NCBI GenBank assembly: GCA_019009955.1
Contig: CM032229.1
Span: 145,137,501 to 145,201,500 of the forward strand
Source of the DNA: Riptortus pedestris
Lineage: Eukaryota; Arthropoda; Insecta; Hemiptera; Alydidae
Reading direction: 5' to 3'
DNA: 64,000 nt
This document shows, in pieces, positions 21,774 to 32,130 of the stretch. Each line of letters opens with the position of its first letter. Within the stretch, counting starts at the first letter, position 1. A model generated the notes under the pieces. The model was given only the letters and a program-made list of their open reading frames with translations. It ran no database searches and was not told the origin of the DNA. The position numbers were made by a program, and so were the translations under genes.

Positions 21774-22208
21774 TCATCCAGCGTCGGCGTCTTGAGTGAC
21801 TTTTTTGATATTAGGAATTGCATCTGGATTCAACAGGTGGACTGCTGTCCACAGGAACAGGTTGAATTGAATTGGTAGTGAAGAAATATATAGCAACACA
21901 AATCGTTGTCTATCTACTAGTGTACGCAGTGTTTTAGTATGATTAAAATGTATGACTAGAAACCTACAGAACATTTTGTACCTATCTTTCAGGGTACTCG
22001 CGAGAAAATTGATACCGCGTTTCACTAGGTGTTCATCATTTTGTATTGCATGGATCGTCGGATATTTGAAAAGCGCTTTGAAAAATCGTATCATAAATCC
22101 AATCCCAATTGTTAATATTCCATTCGCAATATTACTATATACTCGGGCATTTTGGTTTCCTAGCTTCGCATATTCTGTAGTAAATAGTTTCCTTCCGTAT
22201 TTTCCTGA
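21774..22208 (-). CDS. Unidentified 144-codon open frame
   Basis: After a stop at 22209-22211 the minus frame stays open to a TGA at 21774. The first ATG is at 22094, leaving 106 codons if that is the start. Pieces include KYGRKLFTTEYAKLGNQNAR, IANGILTIGIGFMIRFFKAL and LPIQFNLFLWTAVHLLNPD. The middle has one hydrophobic stretch and the rest is mixed and basic. It shows no RT, transposase or receptor signature I can name, though it lies just upstream of the Jockey remnant on the same strand. An 86-codon frame also runs on the opposite strand. Chance cannot be excluded. Confidence 0.28.
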   Translation of the reverse strand, partial: SGKYGRKLFTTEYAKLGNQNARVYSNIANGILTIGIGFMIRFFKALFKYPTIHAIQNDEHLVKRGINFLASTLKDRYKMFCRFLVIHFNHTKTLRTLVDRQRFVLLYISSLPIQFNLFLWTAVHLLNPDAIPNIKKVTQDADAG

Positions 22209-22211
22209 CTA

Positions 22212-22994
22212 ATTTCAAGGTTGATTATGGGTTGTCAGATAGCTCAAAGAATGCGTTCTGTCTGTTAATTGTTCTCCCATCAATTACGTGTAATTTATTA
22301 AATTTATTCCAGATTTATTTAACACATAATTTGTTTTGCATGTGTAGGGTTAATCTTGCCATCAAGGCTTAGCCTTACATTTAATTTTACTCACACTTCC
22401 CAACATGACCATCAATTAGTTGTCAAACCAGTTCACGAAACCAGAATTATACAAAAAGCGTGGGAATAATTCCCATCCTAGTTAAATAAGAATGGTTCTG
22501 TGGGAATCAGAATTCTATTGATGTTTTACAAAGGCAGATTGTGTATCCACTTAGCCAATATGAATTCTATGAGTAACCCATTTATATTTAGATCGGTGGA
22601 AAGACGGTAGAATCTATGTAATAATATCTAGTGAAGAATGAGAACGATTCTGCATAACTATAAAAGAAGAAAATAACGTTGGGCCACATGCCAATTAAAT
22701 GTATGACGTAGTTTAGTTACCTTGCAAGAACAATAACTAAATTAAATGTAAGTATAACTGAGAATAGCTCTAGATAAGAATGCCTTCTTGATCAATTCAG
22801 TATTTTAATAACCTAACATTTAAGTGTGGATTTTAAAAACTTGTTTTGGAAAAGTGGTCTTTTTTGGCAAGTCCTTCTTTAGGGAAGAAGAAGTATGATT
22901 GGAAAAAGATGGAAATGAGGCGCTGATGAAGTTGGCATTGAAAAAGTAATCCACACGAATATCTTCTGATAGAAGAAATTAAAGAAAACGTCTA
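22212..22994. other. No gene recognised
   Basis: AT-rich spacer between the open frame and the hAT element; no family repeats seen. Confidence 0.5.
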
Positions 22995-23002
22995 GTCTAA
23001 AC

Positions 23003-23619
23003 CAGGGCTTCTTAAACTTTTGTAATTTACGACCCCATTTATGATTGCGAGTTTCTTGACGACCCCATACAAATATAAAAGAAAATTAAATTAATATTTT
23101 TTGATGATTTATTTATTTGGTTACAATATATATATACATAGGAAAATATATAAGTTTAGAATCAGTTTTAAAACATACAAAAATCTAAAGTTAAAAATTG
23201 CACAAAAAATTATAAAATTGTATTTATTATAGTTTCAAAAATAGAAGTGGATTCTGACAGTCTTAATTCAAGTAGTTGCGTGGTAAGTATTAAATTAAAG
23301 TATAAGTTAAAAATTTAATGAGATGGATGTGCCTGTTTTTTATTGCATAACAAATCAAATCTGCTGGACGTAAGACCTCTTCAACATTTTTTAACGCTGA
23401 GCGATATTGTTTCTTTGTAAACGAAGCATCGTTAAATCGACGAATAGGTTGTAACTGTAGATAAAACATATTCGTCGAATCGACGAATAAATTGTAATTG
23501 TAGATAAAGCATATTAGTCTAATCGACGAATAAATTGTAACTGAAGATAAAACATAAATTGTATTTTTATCTCTCGCATCCCCAGAATTTTGCTGCGACC
23601 CATAGTTTAAGTAGCCCAG
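23003..23619. mobile_element. Non-autonomous hAT element with perfect 8-bp target duplication
   Basis: GTCTAAAC is at 22995-23002 and 23620-23627. Just inside are inverted ends CAGGGCTTCTTAAACTTT (left) and, on the minus strand, CTGGGCTACTTAAACTAT (right), the C(A/T)GGG(C/G)NTTCTTAAAC-like ends and 8-bp duplication typical of the hAT superfamily. The 617-bp interior is AT-rich and has no transposase. It contains three imperfect tandem units with AATCGACGAATAAATTGTAA (about 23430-23550). Confidence 0.9.
23430..23555 (+). repeat. Tandem repeat inside the hAT element
   Basis: Three imperfect units of about 40 bp, each with TCGACGAATA(A/G)..TTGTAACTG(T/A)AGATAAA(A/G)CATA, lie near the right end of the hAT element. 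Confidence 0.75.
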
Positions 23620-24047
23620 GTCTAAACTGAAGAAAGAAATAAGTTTGCATTATTATTAGCAAAACCCAAGATTAAGCAGAAGTATAATAGTACTGGGAAA
23701 TGTAATATGAAAAGTATAGCCAAGAATCTTGTGCTTGCACCAAACTGCATATTAGGCATTGCATTAATGACAGGGAAGAACAAAGGAAGATTATTACAGG
23801 ACAATGCAACTGGAGTCTTTTAAAGCTGATGAATACTGGTCGACAATGATTCCTACACAAGGAATCTGATTAGCCACTAGTGCATTTTTTCAACCTGAAT
23901 TTATTTATTAATTTTATGCTGGAAGTTTTAATCAGACATTATTTTCCTGTAACAGAAACTTATTAAAATATTATTACAGTGTTCTCTTTGATCTTTTCAT
24001 ATCCACCTTTAGCTTGGAGCAATTTTGTCAAAGTTTTATTTAAGGAA

Positions 24048-24376
24048 AAAAAATGATAATATAAATGTACTAGTATATAGGAATAATATAATTTTTTTAT
24101 TAAAACCATTTTAAATTGTTGTTTTTATTACTAGTCTAATGTTTATTTATGTTTGTTTATCTAATGTTTATTTATGTTTGTTTATGTCTTATGTTTATTA
24201 ATTGTCGTTATTACTAGTATTTAACGATTATTTGTTGTATTTAATTTTTTATTTGTTGTTTCAGCTTTTGTTATTGTTATTTTTCTATAATTTTGTTTTC
24301 ATTTTACATTGTGAAACTTTGAGCCAAATCGCCAAGATGCGGGTACTCCTGTATAAATAAATAAAATTAAAAAACA
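24048..24376 (+). mobile_element. LINE 3'-UTR insertion with 11-bp target duplication
   Basis: TATTTAAGGAA is present at 24037-24047 and 24377-24387. In copy A of the segmental duplication the matching site (TATTTTAGGAA at about 16391) is empty. The insert has no coding capacity. It ends with AATCGCCAAGATGCGGGTAC and an AAATAAATAAAATT tail, resembling the ending AATCGCCATTGTAGCGGC of the LINE at 45.5 kb, so both are probably 3' ends of one LINE family. Confidence 0.82.
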
Positions 24377-24540
24377 TATTTAAGGAAGTCATTCGTAATA
24401 TGACACTGAAGTAGCAATAGTAAAATCTGTGAAGGTCATTCATGGTTAATCTAGGGTTATGAGTCAGCTGTGAGGTTGCTAAAACGAATCACCCTGGTAA
24501 ATTATTTCATCTCTTTCTGTTAATAAGTTTATTTATCTTT

Positions 24541-24698
24541 TATTATTATTATTTATTAACGTCCACTTTTGGCAACTAAGGCTAATCGGGACGGGTTATC
24601 TACAGGTTACCACCCTTTTCTAGCCAGGGTGGATTTAGGATGTTATTTAATGAATTCCGTCACTAAATAATTTCCTTTGCCCAGGCGAGAATCGAACA
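24541..24698 (-). repeat. tRNA-derived SINE, head-truncated, 8-bp flanking duplication
   Basis: ATTTATTAACGTCCACTTTT, GGGACGGGTTATCTACAGGT, TTTCTAGCCAGGGTGG, GCCCAGGCGAGAATCGAAC. It stops in the B-box region. AGTTTATT flanks both sides (24526-24533 and 24702-24709), which suggests a 5'-truncated insertion. Confidence 0.8.
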
Positions 24699-26547
24699 AT
24701 GAGTTTATTGTAAATTTTGTGTTTTGAATTTTAATCAAGCCACGAATGTGTATAAATCATGCAGACAGTTGCTGCTACATTTGTACTCAGCTGAACTTGG
24801 ACTCTGAGGCGAAAGTGCACGCCACTTGTAATGAGGTGTTATGAAATTTACTTTGCTTGTCAAGCTGGCGTTCGGCTTCAAATATTTGCTGTGCTATGTG
24901 GGTTGGCAAGGCGCACAAGTGGTGCACTGCTCATGCTGTTTTGCTACTTTCGTGATTTGGAGGGATCTGAGGATCATCACATGATTCTTATAAAGAAAAT
25001 TAAGCAATCACATTTAAATCAAAATGTACAGCTAGTGCCTTCGTGTGACCTGTCCTACACCTGTGACCTGTGTTGCTTTGTATACAGTTATTACCTCAAG
25101 GGATAACTGTCATTCTTACCTTGCTCAAACTAAAAATGCTTCAGCTGAAAGTACGATTAATCCTACATCTGAAACCAGCTGTTCTTCAGAAGCATAACTA
25201 AACCATAACGACCTGATTCGGAATTTAAATCTGTCAAAAGACACTAGTTGTTGACATTTTTGATATTAGGCATTGTCTTTGTTGTCTAAAGACAGTAGTT
25301 TCTACTGTCTAAAGAGCTAGTTGTACATTTAACTTCCAGACACAAAGGCTGAAATCTACAAAAAAACAAAAATGAAAGACTATGCACCGTAGCCACCAAA
25401 GTAATTTTGAAGACTGTTTCTCTGAATAAATTGATATAGAGTTTTCTAAGGATATTTATTTCAGCTATGGAAACTCTTCTTCATTCAAACTTCTTACCAG
25501 GGAGTATGGCTCAATTGAGTCTTGAACTTTTTCTCAAACTACCATTAATATGTATGTCCCTGATATCAAAGAAATATGTCAAAACGAAACCATATTTATA
25601 GAGAATGCACTATGAATAATAAAAATGGAATAGCGGTGGAGTTATAAATACCAAATACGCCGGAAAGTCACTATCTACCTCTTCCGAGGTAAGTCAGAAT
25701 GGGTAGTGGATTATTGTGATTAAGATACTGATTTTATTAAAAATTATAAAAAATCTTACATGATAGGGGAAAACTGAAATGATATTTGGATATGACATGA
25801 AAAATGTTTCTATTACATGTTATTTTTTTTATTCATCAGTTCAGTTTCGCATACATGTGGGAACGGAATCTTTGTAACTGTGTTTAATTTTAAAGTGATT
25901 GATCCACAGAATGAACTAATTACTTCATTTTGTAGCGTAGGCACTGCGTAGGAGATGCCAGAATCATGATACGAGTATCGCGCAAGCCGCATGATGAACG
26001 GTGCTATGCGTCATTGCAAGATTCCTTTCAAGGACCGAAGCTTGAGGCTATACTTAAATTGGCTAGGCAGAATACATTTTCGTTAATTGATTTAATTATT
26101 ATTCGTTCTTTATATCAATTACAGCTATGATTTAGCCATGATAATTTATTTTATTAACTCGGAAGATCAAAGCGTTAGTGATTTTCCATTGGCTGTGTTT
26201 AGGACTTCAAATTTAGCAGATTGTATTCAGCTTTCTCTTTGTATTCTACGGACAATGGAATGTGACGCTGATACAGATAGCTGGGAGGTGTGAAATATGC
26301 CCATCATCAAGTAGTGATGTATGCATATGAAAACAAACCGATATTATTTATTGTAAATATTTGGCTGATAGCTGATAGATCTGGCAATAACAATGGTGAT
26401 GCATTTTTTCAATTCTTGAAACATTCTTATAAAAAAAAAAAAAAATACATTCCTATGAATAAAGTAGTAACATTTTTGGGAAATAGGTCTTGCTGCTAAG
26501 ACATTTATTTTAGTACAAGGCCATTTGACAAAAAAACAAAAAAAAAC

Positions 26548-26966
26548 GTTCGTCATGCAGGGGCTGCGTAAACTAAGCAGATTTCCCACGTGAAGTTATA
26601 CAATAGGGAAATCTCCATACGAGAGCCAAACAGTTACGGAAACGGCCGAACTAGCTTTTGGAGGGAAACTCACTCGTCCGTTATCCGCTCACATTTAATA
26701 AAAATGCAAATATCTCGGTTAATATTCTAGATACAGAATAAATGCATAGAACAATATTTATAGTAAATTTAATTTGCAATAAGATTGGCTCTATACAATT
26801 TTTGATATGACGTGTGGTAACGGAGGTATTTTGTATTTTCGAAAATCCCCAGTCTAAACCCCCCTCCCACTGGTCCGATTTCAGCTATTATCGAACTGCA
26901 TAAAACGTTTAAATATCGATTTTGGTAACGATTAAACAATAATTGCGACCGCTAGAGCCGTAACAG

Positions 26967-27053
<87 letters not shown>

Positions 27054-27172
27054 AATGAACCTCATTTTCGTTATCTCCTGGGTAGGATCGATGGACATTT
27101 GAAGAAAAGTTTCGAAAATCGCGTCATGAATACGACCTCAATAGCTGATTTCCCCTAAGGGAAATCTGCTAA
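26548..27172 (-). mobile_element. HINE copy, full length
   Basis: Minus-strand order from the 5' end: AGCAGATTTCCCCTTAGGGG mirror (about 27143-27172), CATGACGCG, ATCGATCCTACCCAGGAG, an interrupted (TA)n core of roughly 80 bp (26971-27049), the GCTCTAGCGG hairpin, AAACGTTTAAATATCG, subterminal GGGAAATCTGCT near 26576-26587 and terminal ACGCAG-like hairpin (TGCAGGGGCTGCGT on the plus strand) with an A-rich flank. It is one of the cleanest copies. Confidence 0.85.
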
Positions 27173-27590
27173 AAAATATAAGTTATGTTTAAGCCCATAC
27201 AATGAAAATGAAAAAATACTTTTAAAATTTTGAACATAAATAAATCATTCAGAAATATCCTGTAATTTTCTCTTTTTAGTATATTTATAAATAAGCAGAT
27301 ATTCCGTGACAGACAATAAAACGATCTTTAGCCATCTAAAATTTATTACTGTGAACTATCACCTAGGTATTTTGATCTTTGAGTCGCCATAGAATATACT
27401 AGTAACTGCTGACTATGCAGGCCCTTACTACGTAATTATCCACATACATAATTAATATTTGACATATTCATACATTATATATTTAAAATAAAATTCACTA
27501 TTCGAAAAAAAAACACAGGAATAATACGTTTGTGGAAAAGTTATTTATGGAGTGATTAAGAATATTATAGATTGAAGCTAATTAATTAGC
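27173..27590. other. No gene recognised
   Basis: AT-rich spacer between the HINE and the SINE. Confidence 0.5.
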
Positions 27591-27600
27591 TTAATTATAT

Positions 27601-27826
27601 ATTTACTATTATTTATTAACGTCCACTTTTTGCAACTTCGGGTAATTGGGACGGGTTATCTCCAGGTTACCACCCTTTTCGAGCCAGGGTGGGATTTAGG
27701 ATGTTATTTAATGAATTCCGTCACTAAATAATTTCCTTTGCCCAGGCAAGAATCGAACTCGCCACTCTAGGTTTACCATGTGAGATTAAGGCTAACGCTT
27801 TAACTCACATGGCTAACCTGAGCCCC
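27601..27826 (-). repeat. tRNA-derived SINE, full length with 10-bp target duplication
   Basis: TTAATTATAT is at 27591-27600 and 27827-27836. Between them is a complete minus-strand copy: tail ATTATTTATTAACGTCCAC, body ATTTAATGAATTCCGTCACT, head with GAATCGAACTCG (B box) and AACTCACATGGCTAACCTGA-GCCCC. This copy fixes the family ends: the 5' start is GGGGCTCAGGTTAGCC and the 3' end is GTTAATAAATAATAGTA. Confidence 0.92.
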
Positions 27827-27836
27827 TTAATTATAT

Positions 27837-28383
27837 GTTTGGCTCCATTACATAGTTATGTAGATTTTAAATCCAGTTGCAGGTCATTAGGAAAGGGATT
27901 ATTTTAAGCATAAGGAAAACTCATGTGCAAGATCTTTCAAATTAACACAAATCATATCAATTAGTTATTTCGAAAAGACGTTTTTCTTCATGAGGATAGA
28001 ATTCATTTATAAAGATTTTCTTAAGGCAACAGCGTTCGATATGAAAATCGAATAATTTGCTTTATATTATGTATTCAGTATACATTCTGAATGTCCGTTT
28101 ATTCATATACACACAAACAGTGTTTTTTTTATTGAAAGAATATTTGTTTTCTGTCATATCTTTAAAATGATGTGTGTGAAATTGTACCCGAAGACTGACC
28201 TTATACTTTGAAACGCCAAAAAACATTTGACTCAGATAAATCTATAAAAATGTTTGTATAATGTAGAAGAATATACATGTTGGTTTTTATCAATACAAAA
28301 AAAATAGGCATATTTTTAAGAAATCAGATTACTACTCTACACTAATATAGCCACCTTTATTTGAAGTACAAAGGAGTAGGCTG
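27837..28383. other. No gene recognised
   Basis: AT-rich spacer without repeats I recognise. Confidence 0.5.
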
Positions 28384-28391
28384 TTATAAGG

Positions 28392-28760
28392 CAGTTGTGG
28401 GCAACCTTTCACATGTTGCGGGGCCAAACTTTAGTGTGCAAATACGTTCGAGAGCCGCTTTTAAAAGTAAGCTCATTTTAATGCAGTGTACATCATTTTT
28501 AATGATAAATATCAGACATGAAATTATAACGACAATGTAATTATAATACAATTTATTAATATGAAATGAAAAAAATAGGTACAACATGGTACAATCAATG
28601 AGCTTAAATCTGGGAAACTAATCCATCGATGTTTGGATTAATTCCACTGATACAAAGACGACAAGAATTTTCCAAATTATCGTCAGTCAGCCTTGCACTG
28701 TCAACAATTTCTCGCGGGCCGGATCAAACCTTACCGCGGGCAGGGGGTTGCTCACATACG
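28392..28760. mobile_element. hAT-type MITE
   Basis: Left end CAGTTGTGGGCAACCTTTCA; right end, read on the minus strand, CGTATGTGAGCAACCCCC. Both give GTG(G/A)GCAACC. Subterminal GGGCC/GGCC-rich blocks (GCGGGGCCAAAC; GCGGGCCGGATCAAAC) are typical of arthropod hAT ends. Flanks TTATAAGG (28384-28391) and GTATAAGG (28761-28768) form an 8-bp duplication with one change. The 369-bp interior is non-coding. Confidence 0.75.
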
Positions 28761-28768
28761 GTATAAGG

Positions 28769-29931
28769 TCTTTTCTAGCTATGTTTTACATAATCAACTT
28801 TTCAGAATTATGGAATTAACATAAGACTAATTATTATAATTAACATTAAATACTGTGAGAGTAGCCGTAAATGAAACGTGATAAAATCAATTTTTTTTTC
28901 ATATCTTTCAAATGTAATACTAGAGGATACAATTTTTAAGTGACATCTTGCTGTCAGCATAAATAACTTTTACTTAATTCCAACTATCAAATGAGGTTAC
29001 CGGTTATAGGATGGTTTAGTCTTGCTTTCTAGAGGAGTCAAATTATCAAAAATGGAATTGTGAAATGGAGTCAACTTCGAAAATAGGAGTTTACATGTTG
29101 ACCAAAAGTGTTCAAGTGCGTGGGGGTTATAAGGCAGGCCTCAACATAAAATTCACGATATTTCGTTTCCTATTTGTTTTTAGGCAATCATGCACATAAC
29201 GAAAGTTGTTTTTGTGTAATTAAAAGTAGCTTTTGTTTTAAACATGATATTATTAAATTTAATATCCTAATCGTTTGAAATATAATGCAGAACAACGCCT
29301 GTATGGTCCGCTAGCATATATATATATATGACATCCACTACAAATTAACTGAATTCTCAGTATTGTAGAGGTTTCATCACTGCCGTATTATTAAGTGGAA
29401 GAATCAGGAAATCAACTTAAAAAGTTGTCCTGAACATAAAAAGTTTTAGATTTCTGTCTGGCACCAAAATAAGCCAAGGTCGTGTATGTTTGTGAGTTCA
29501 TTTTAAATATAAAATTGGGTTATACATTAAAAAAAAGGGAAAACTGAACAGAAGGATACAAAAACTGGTCCAAATGCAATCCGTTTATATTCAGTTAAGC
29601 AACACTCCTTGCTCACGTTTTTCAATGATTTTATGTTTCCTTTCTTGTCTTGTTTCCTCAATTGCGAAAGTGTGGCTAAATATTCTCCCAGATGTAATAA
29701 TATGCTTACTTAAGTATAGCTTTGATAAGCAAACATTTGTTTGAGAGAAATTTTCCTAAATTTCAACAACCTCCTGGTTGTTATAAAAATATGTCATAAC
29801 GAAACATGTTTTACAGAACCTTTGTAAGGTAGTTTTAGTTACGTCATTGCTTTATTTTGCTTGTTTAGAAGTAATGGATAATTTTATTACTGGCTTCTCT
29901 TTTCTTGCAAACCTATGTTTCATTTCACAAT
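28769..29931. other. No gene recognised
   Basis: AT-rich sequence. A short (AT)n tract occurs near 29314. No coding or repeat feature could be supported. Confidence 0.5.
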
Positions 29932-30613
29932 CTTTTTAGCACCGATGAAAAACATAACAATATTTAGTTTTAAATGTGACGCTCAGTATAAAATAATAGA
30001 ATCTTTACAATTCTTCTTAACCAAACAAACGATAAGTAAGTGTCTGTCAGCAGATTTCCCTTAAGGAAAATCAGCTATTAAGGTCGTTCACATGACGCGA
30101 TTTTCGAAAAATGTCTTCAAATGTCCATCGATCCTACCCAGGAGATGACGAAAATGACGACCATTCAAAACTATATATATATATTTGTCTGAACACTCTA
30201 GCGGCCACAATTTTTGTTTAATTGTCACCAAACTCGGTATTTAATCGTTTTAAGTAAAAAGGAAGATCAAGTTCGTTAACGACTGAAATTGGACCAGTGG
30301 AAGAGGGGGGGGGTTTAGAGGGGGATTTTCGAAAATTCGAAATTTTTCCTTTACTATACGTCGGATCGAAAAATTGTATAGAACCGCTCTTATTGCAAAT
30401 TATATTTACTATAAATATTGTTATATGCATTTATTCTCTATCTTGAATATTAACCGAGATATTTGCGTTTTTATTAAGTGTAACGGACCGGCTATGGCTG
30501 CTTCTATTCGTTCCCGCCGAAGGCAGTTCGGCCCTTTCCGTAACTGTTCGGCACTCGTGTGGAGATTTCTCTATTGTATAACTTTACGTGGGAAATCTGT
30601 TTAGTTTACTTAA
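29932..30613 (+). repeat. Left arm of 2.2-kb foldback locus
   Basis: This arm is the reverse complement of about 31421-32130. The outer 110 bp (29944-30056, with TTTTAAATGTGACGCTCAGT and AAACAAACGATAAGTAAGTG) match almost perfectly and lie outside the HINE boundaries. The inner part is a HINE. Because the non-HINE flank is duplicated too, this is an inverted duplication or a foldback element, not two independent HINE insertions. Confidence 0.85.
30052..30610 (+). mobile_element. HINE copy within the left foldback arm
   Basis: From AGCAGATTTCCCTTAAGGAA (about 30051) through CATGACGCG, a short (TA)n core near 30174-30183, CTCTAGCGG, G8 run, GAGATATTTGCGTTTTTATT, CGGCCCTTTCCGTAACTGTT to GGGAAATCTGTTTAGTTTAC. 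The terminal hairpin is replaced by a second, decayed set of 5'-end sequences (TTAAGGGAAATCAGTTG, TTGAGGTTGTACTC) up to about 30680. Confidence 0.8.
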
Positions 30614-31420
30614 GGGAAATCAGTTGTCTGTTTAGTCATCTTAAGGGTAATTAGTTGAGGTTGTACTCTGTGACGATATTTTGATCATGTCTCCGTGATG
30701 ACGCATTATAGGCATTAGAGATCTTCAGCGGCTCTAGAGTGAAACGCGAAAGATTTGTGATTAGAGTATTACATAGTGAGTGATCAACTTGCCGTACAAT
30801 CCCTCCAGTTTCCATTAAACGGAAGAGCAGACATCATTATATCCCACTATGTGTTAGGGTGTCTGTAGACAAGATCTAATAGAGTCATTACTATTAGTCA
30901 TTTCCAGGGGTTGTCATACGTATATATTCGCAACACTCCCGCTAAATCACAAGTGCCGGTTTACCGATGTGATGCCACAAGTGATGCACCAACATTTTAA
31001 CCCCATTAGCCGCTCCCATGTAAATATTCAAAAACTACAATAGATAGAGCCATGGACAGGTACATCTTCCCAGGTTCCCAGTCCAGGCTTAGTGCTTGTG
31101 CAAATACTTTTCTCCCAGCCCTGACCTCATCTGGATTAGCAACGCCAAACTCATGGCTTGGACTGTGATGTGCTCCTTCCATGGCAGGTAGAGCATATCA
31201 GGTAATTTTCAATATGACAGGAAAAGGTAGTTTCTAATCCCCTCTCAAAACTCAATGCTGAGAGAATGGATGCGAATGGACCTGTGGAAGCTGTGGGTGC
31301 GGAATTTGAGGATACTAGGATCAGAGGGTAAAGATCACACAAGGATATAGAGTAGAACAGAAAATACATTTTAAACTTGGTGTATCTTGTTGTATCGTTC
31401 GTGAATTATCTTCCGTAAGT
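30614..31420. other. Spacer of the foldback locus
   Basis: About 800 bp of single-copy sequence, clearly less AT-rich than its surroundings between 31020 and 31340. It holds decayed HINE 5'-end bits at its left edge and a small open frame on the minus strand (31006-31182). Confidence 0.5.
31006..31182 (-). CDS. Small 58-codon open frame in GC-richer spacer
   Basis: An ATG at 31182 (MEGAHHSPSHEFGVANPDEV...) stays open through RAGRKVFAQALSLDWEPG and MYLSMALSIVVFEYLHG to TAA at 31006-31008. The composition is balanced and unlike nearby chance frames. No family is recognised, and another minus frame (31151-31369) overlaps it. It could be an exon or transposon cargo, and evidence is thin. Confidence 0.2.
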   Translation of the reverse strand: MEGAHHSPSHEFGVANPDEVRAGRKVFAQALSLDWEPGKMYLSMALSIVVFEYLHGSG

Positions 31421-31871
31421 TAAAAGTCCGTTACGCGGGGGCTGCGTAAACTAAGCAAATTTCTCACATGAAGTTATACAATAGAGAAATCTTCATACGA
31501 GTGCCGAACAGTTAACGACCGAACTAGCTTTCGGCGGAAACGAATAGAAGCGACCATAGCTCGTCCGTTACACTTAATAAAAATGCAAATATCTCGATTA
31601 ATATTCAAGATAGAGAATAAATGTATATAACAATATTTATAGTAAATTACATTTCCAATAAGATTGGTTATATACAATTTTTCGATCCAACGTACAGTAT
31701 AGGAGATATTTCGAATTTTCGAAATTCCCTCCTCCCCTCCCACTGGTCCGATGTCAGCCCTTAACGAACTTGATCTTTATTTTTACATAAAACGATTAAA
31801 TACCTAGTTTGTGACAATTAAATAAATAATCGATAAAAAAATAAATTGCGACCGCTATAGTGTTAACAGAG

Positions 31872-31943
<72 letters not shown>

Positions 31944-32022
31944 TTGAACGAACCTCACTTTCGTCATCTCCTGGGTAGAGAGTACGACCTCAATAGCTGA
32001 TTTCCCCTAAGGGAAATCTGCT
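31421..32022 (-). mobile_element. HINE copy within the right foldback arm
   Basis: Minus-strand copy with 5' mirror TTCAGCAGATTTCCC/TTAGGGGAAA near 32000-32022, a long (TA)n core (about 31866-31940), an altered CTATAGCGG hairpin, and an intact 3' end (ACGCAGCCCCCGCGT on the minus strand, then AACGGACTTTTA). Confidence 0.82.
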
Positions 32023-32130
32023 GAAAGACACTTACTTATCGTTTGTTTAGTTAAGAAGAATTGTAAAAATTCTATTATTTTATACTGAGCGTCACATTTA
32101 AAACTAAATATTGTTGTTTTTCATCGGTTA
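31421..32130 (-). repeat. Right arm of 2.2-kb foldback locus
   Basis: Reverse-complement partner of 29932-30613. The outer flank (32022-32125, AAAGACACTTACTTATCGTT ... CATCGGTTAAAAG) mirrors 29944-30050 with only a few differences, whereas the HINE part has drifted more and has lost a block containing CATGACGCG. Confidence 0.85.

Larger units (their letters stand above)
23820..26455 (+). repeat. Segmental duplication, copy B
   Basis: Collinear diverged partner of 16190-19153. Block 1 (23820-24475) is interrupted by a 329-bp LINE-tail insertion that copy A lacks. Block 2 (about 25870-26455) matches 18560-19153. Between the blocks lie a SINE fragment and about 1 kb with only a weak counterpart in copy A (CCACGAATGTGTATAAATCA at 24743 against CCAACGAGTGTAGACAATTC at 17468). 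A 91-codon open frame at 24831-25106 within it has no recognisable domain. Confidence 0.75.
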
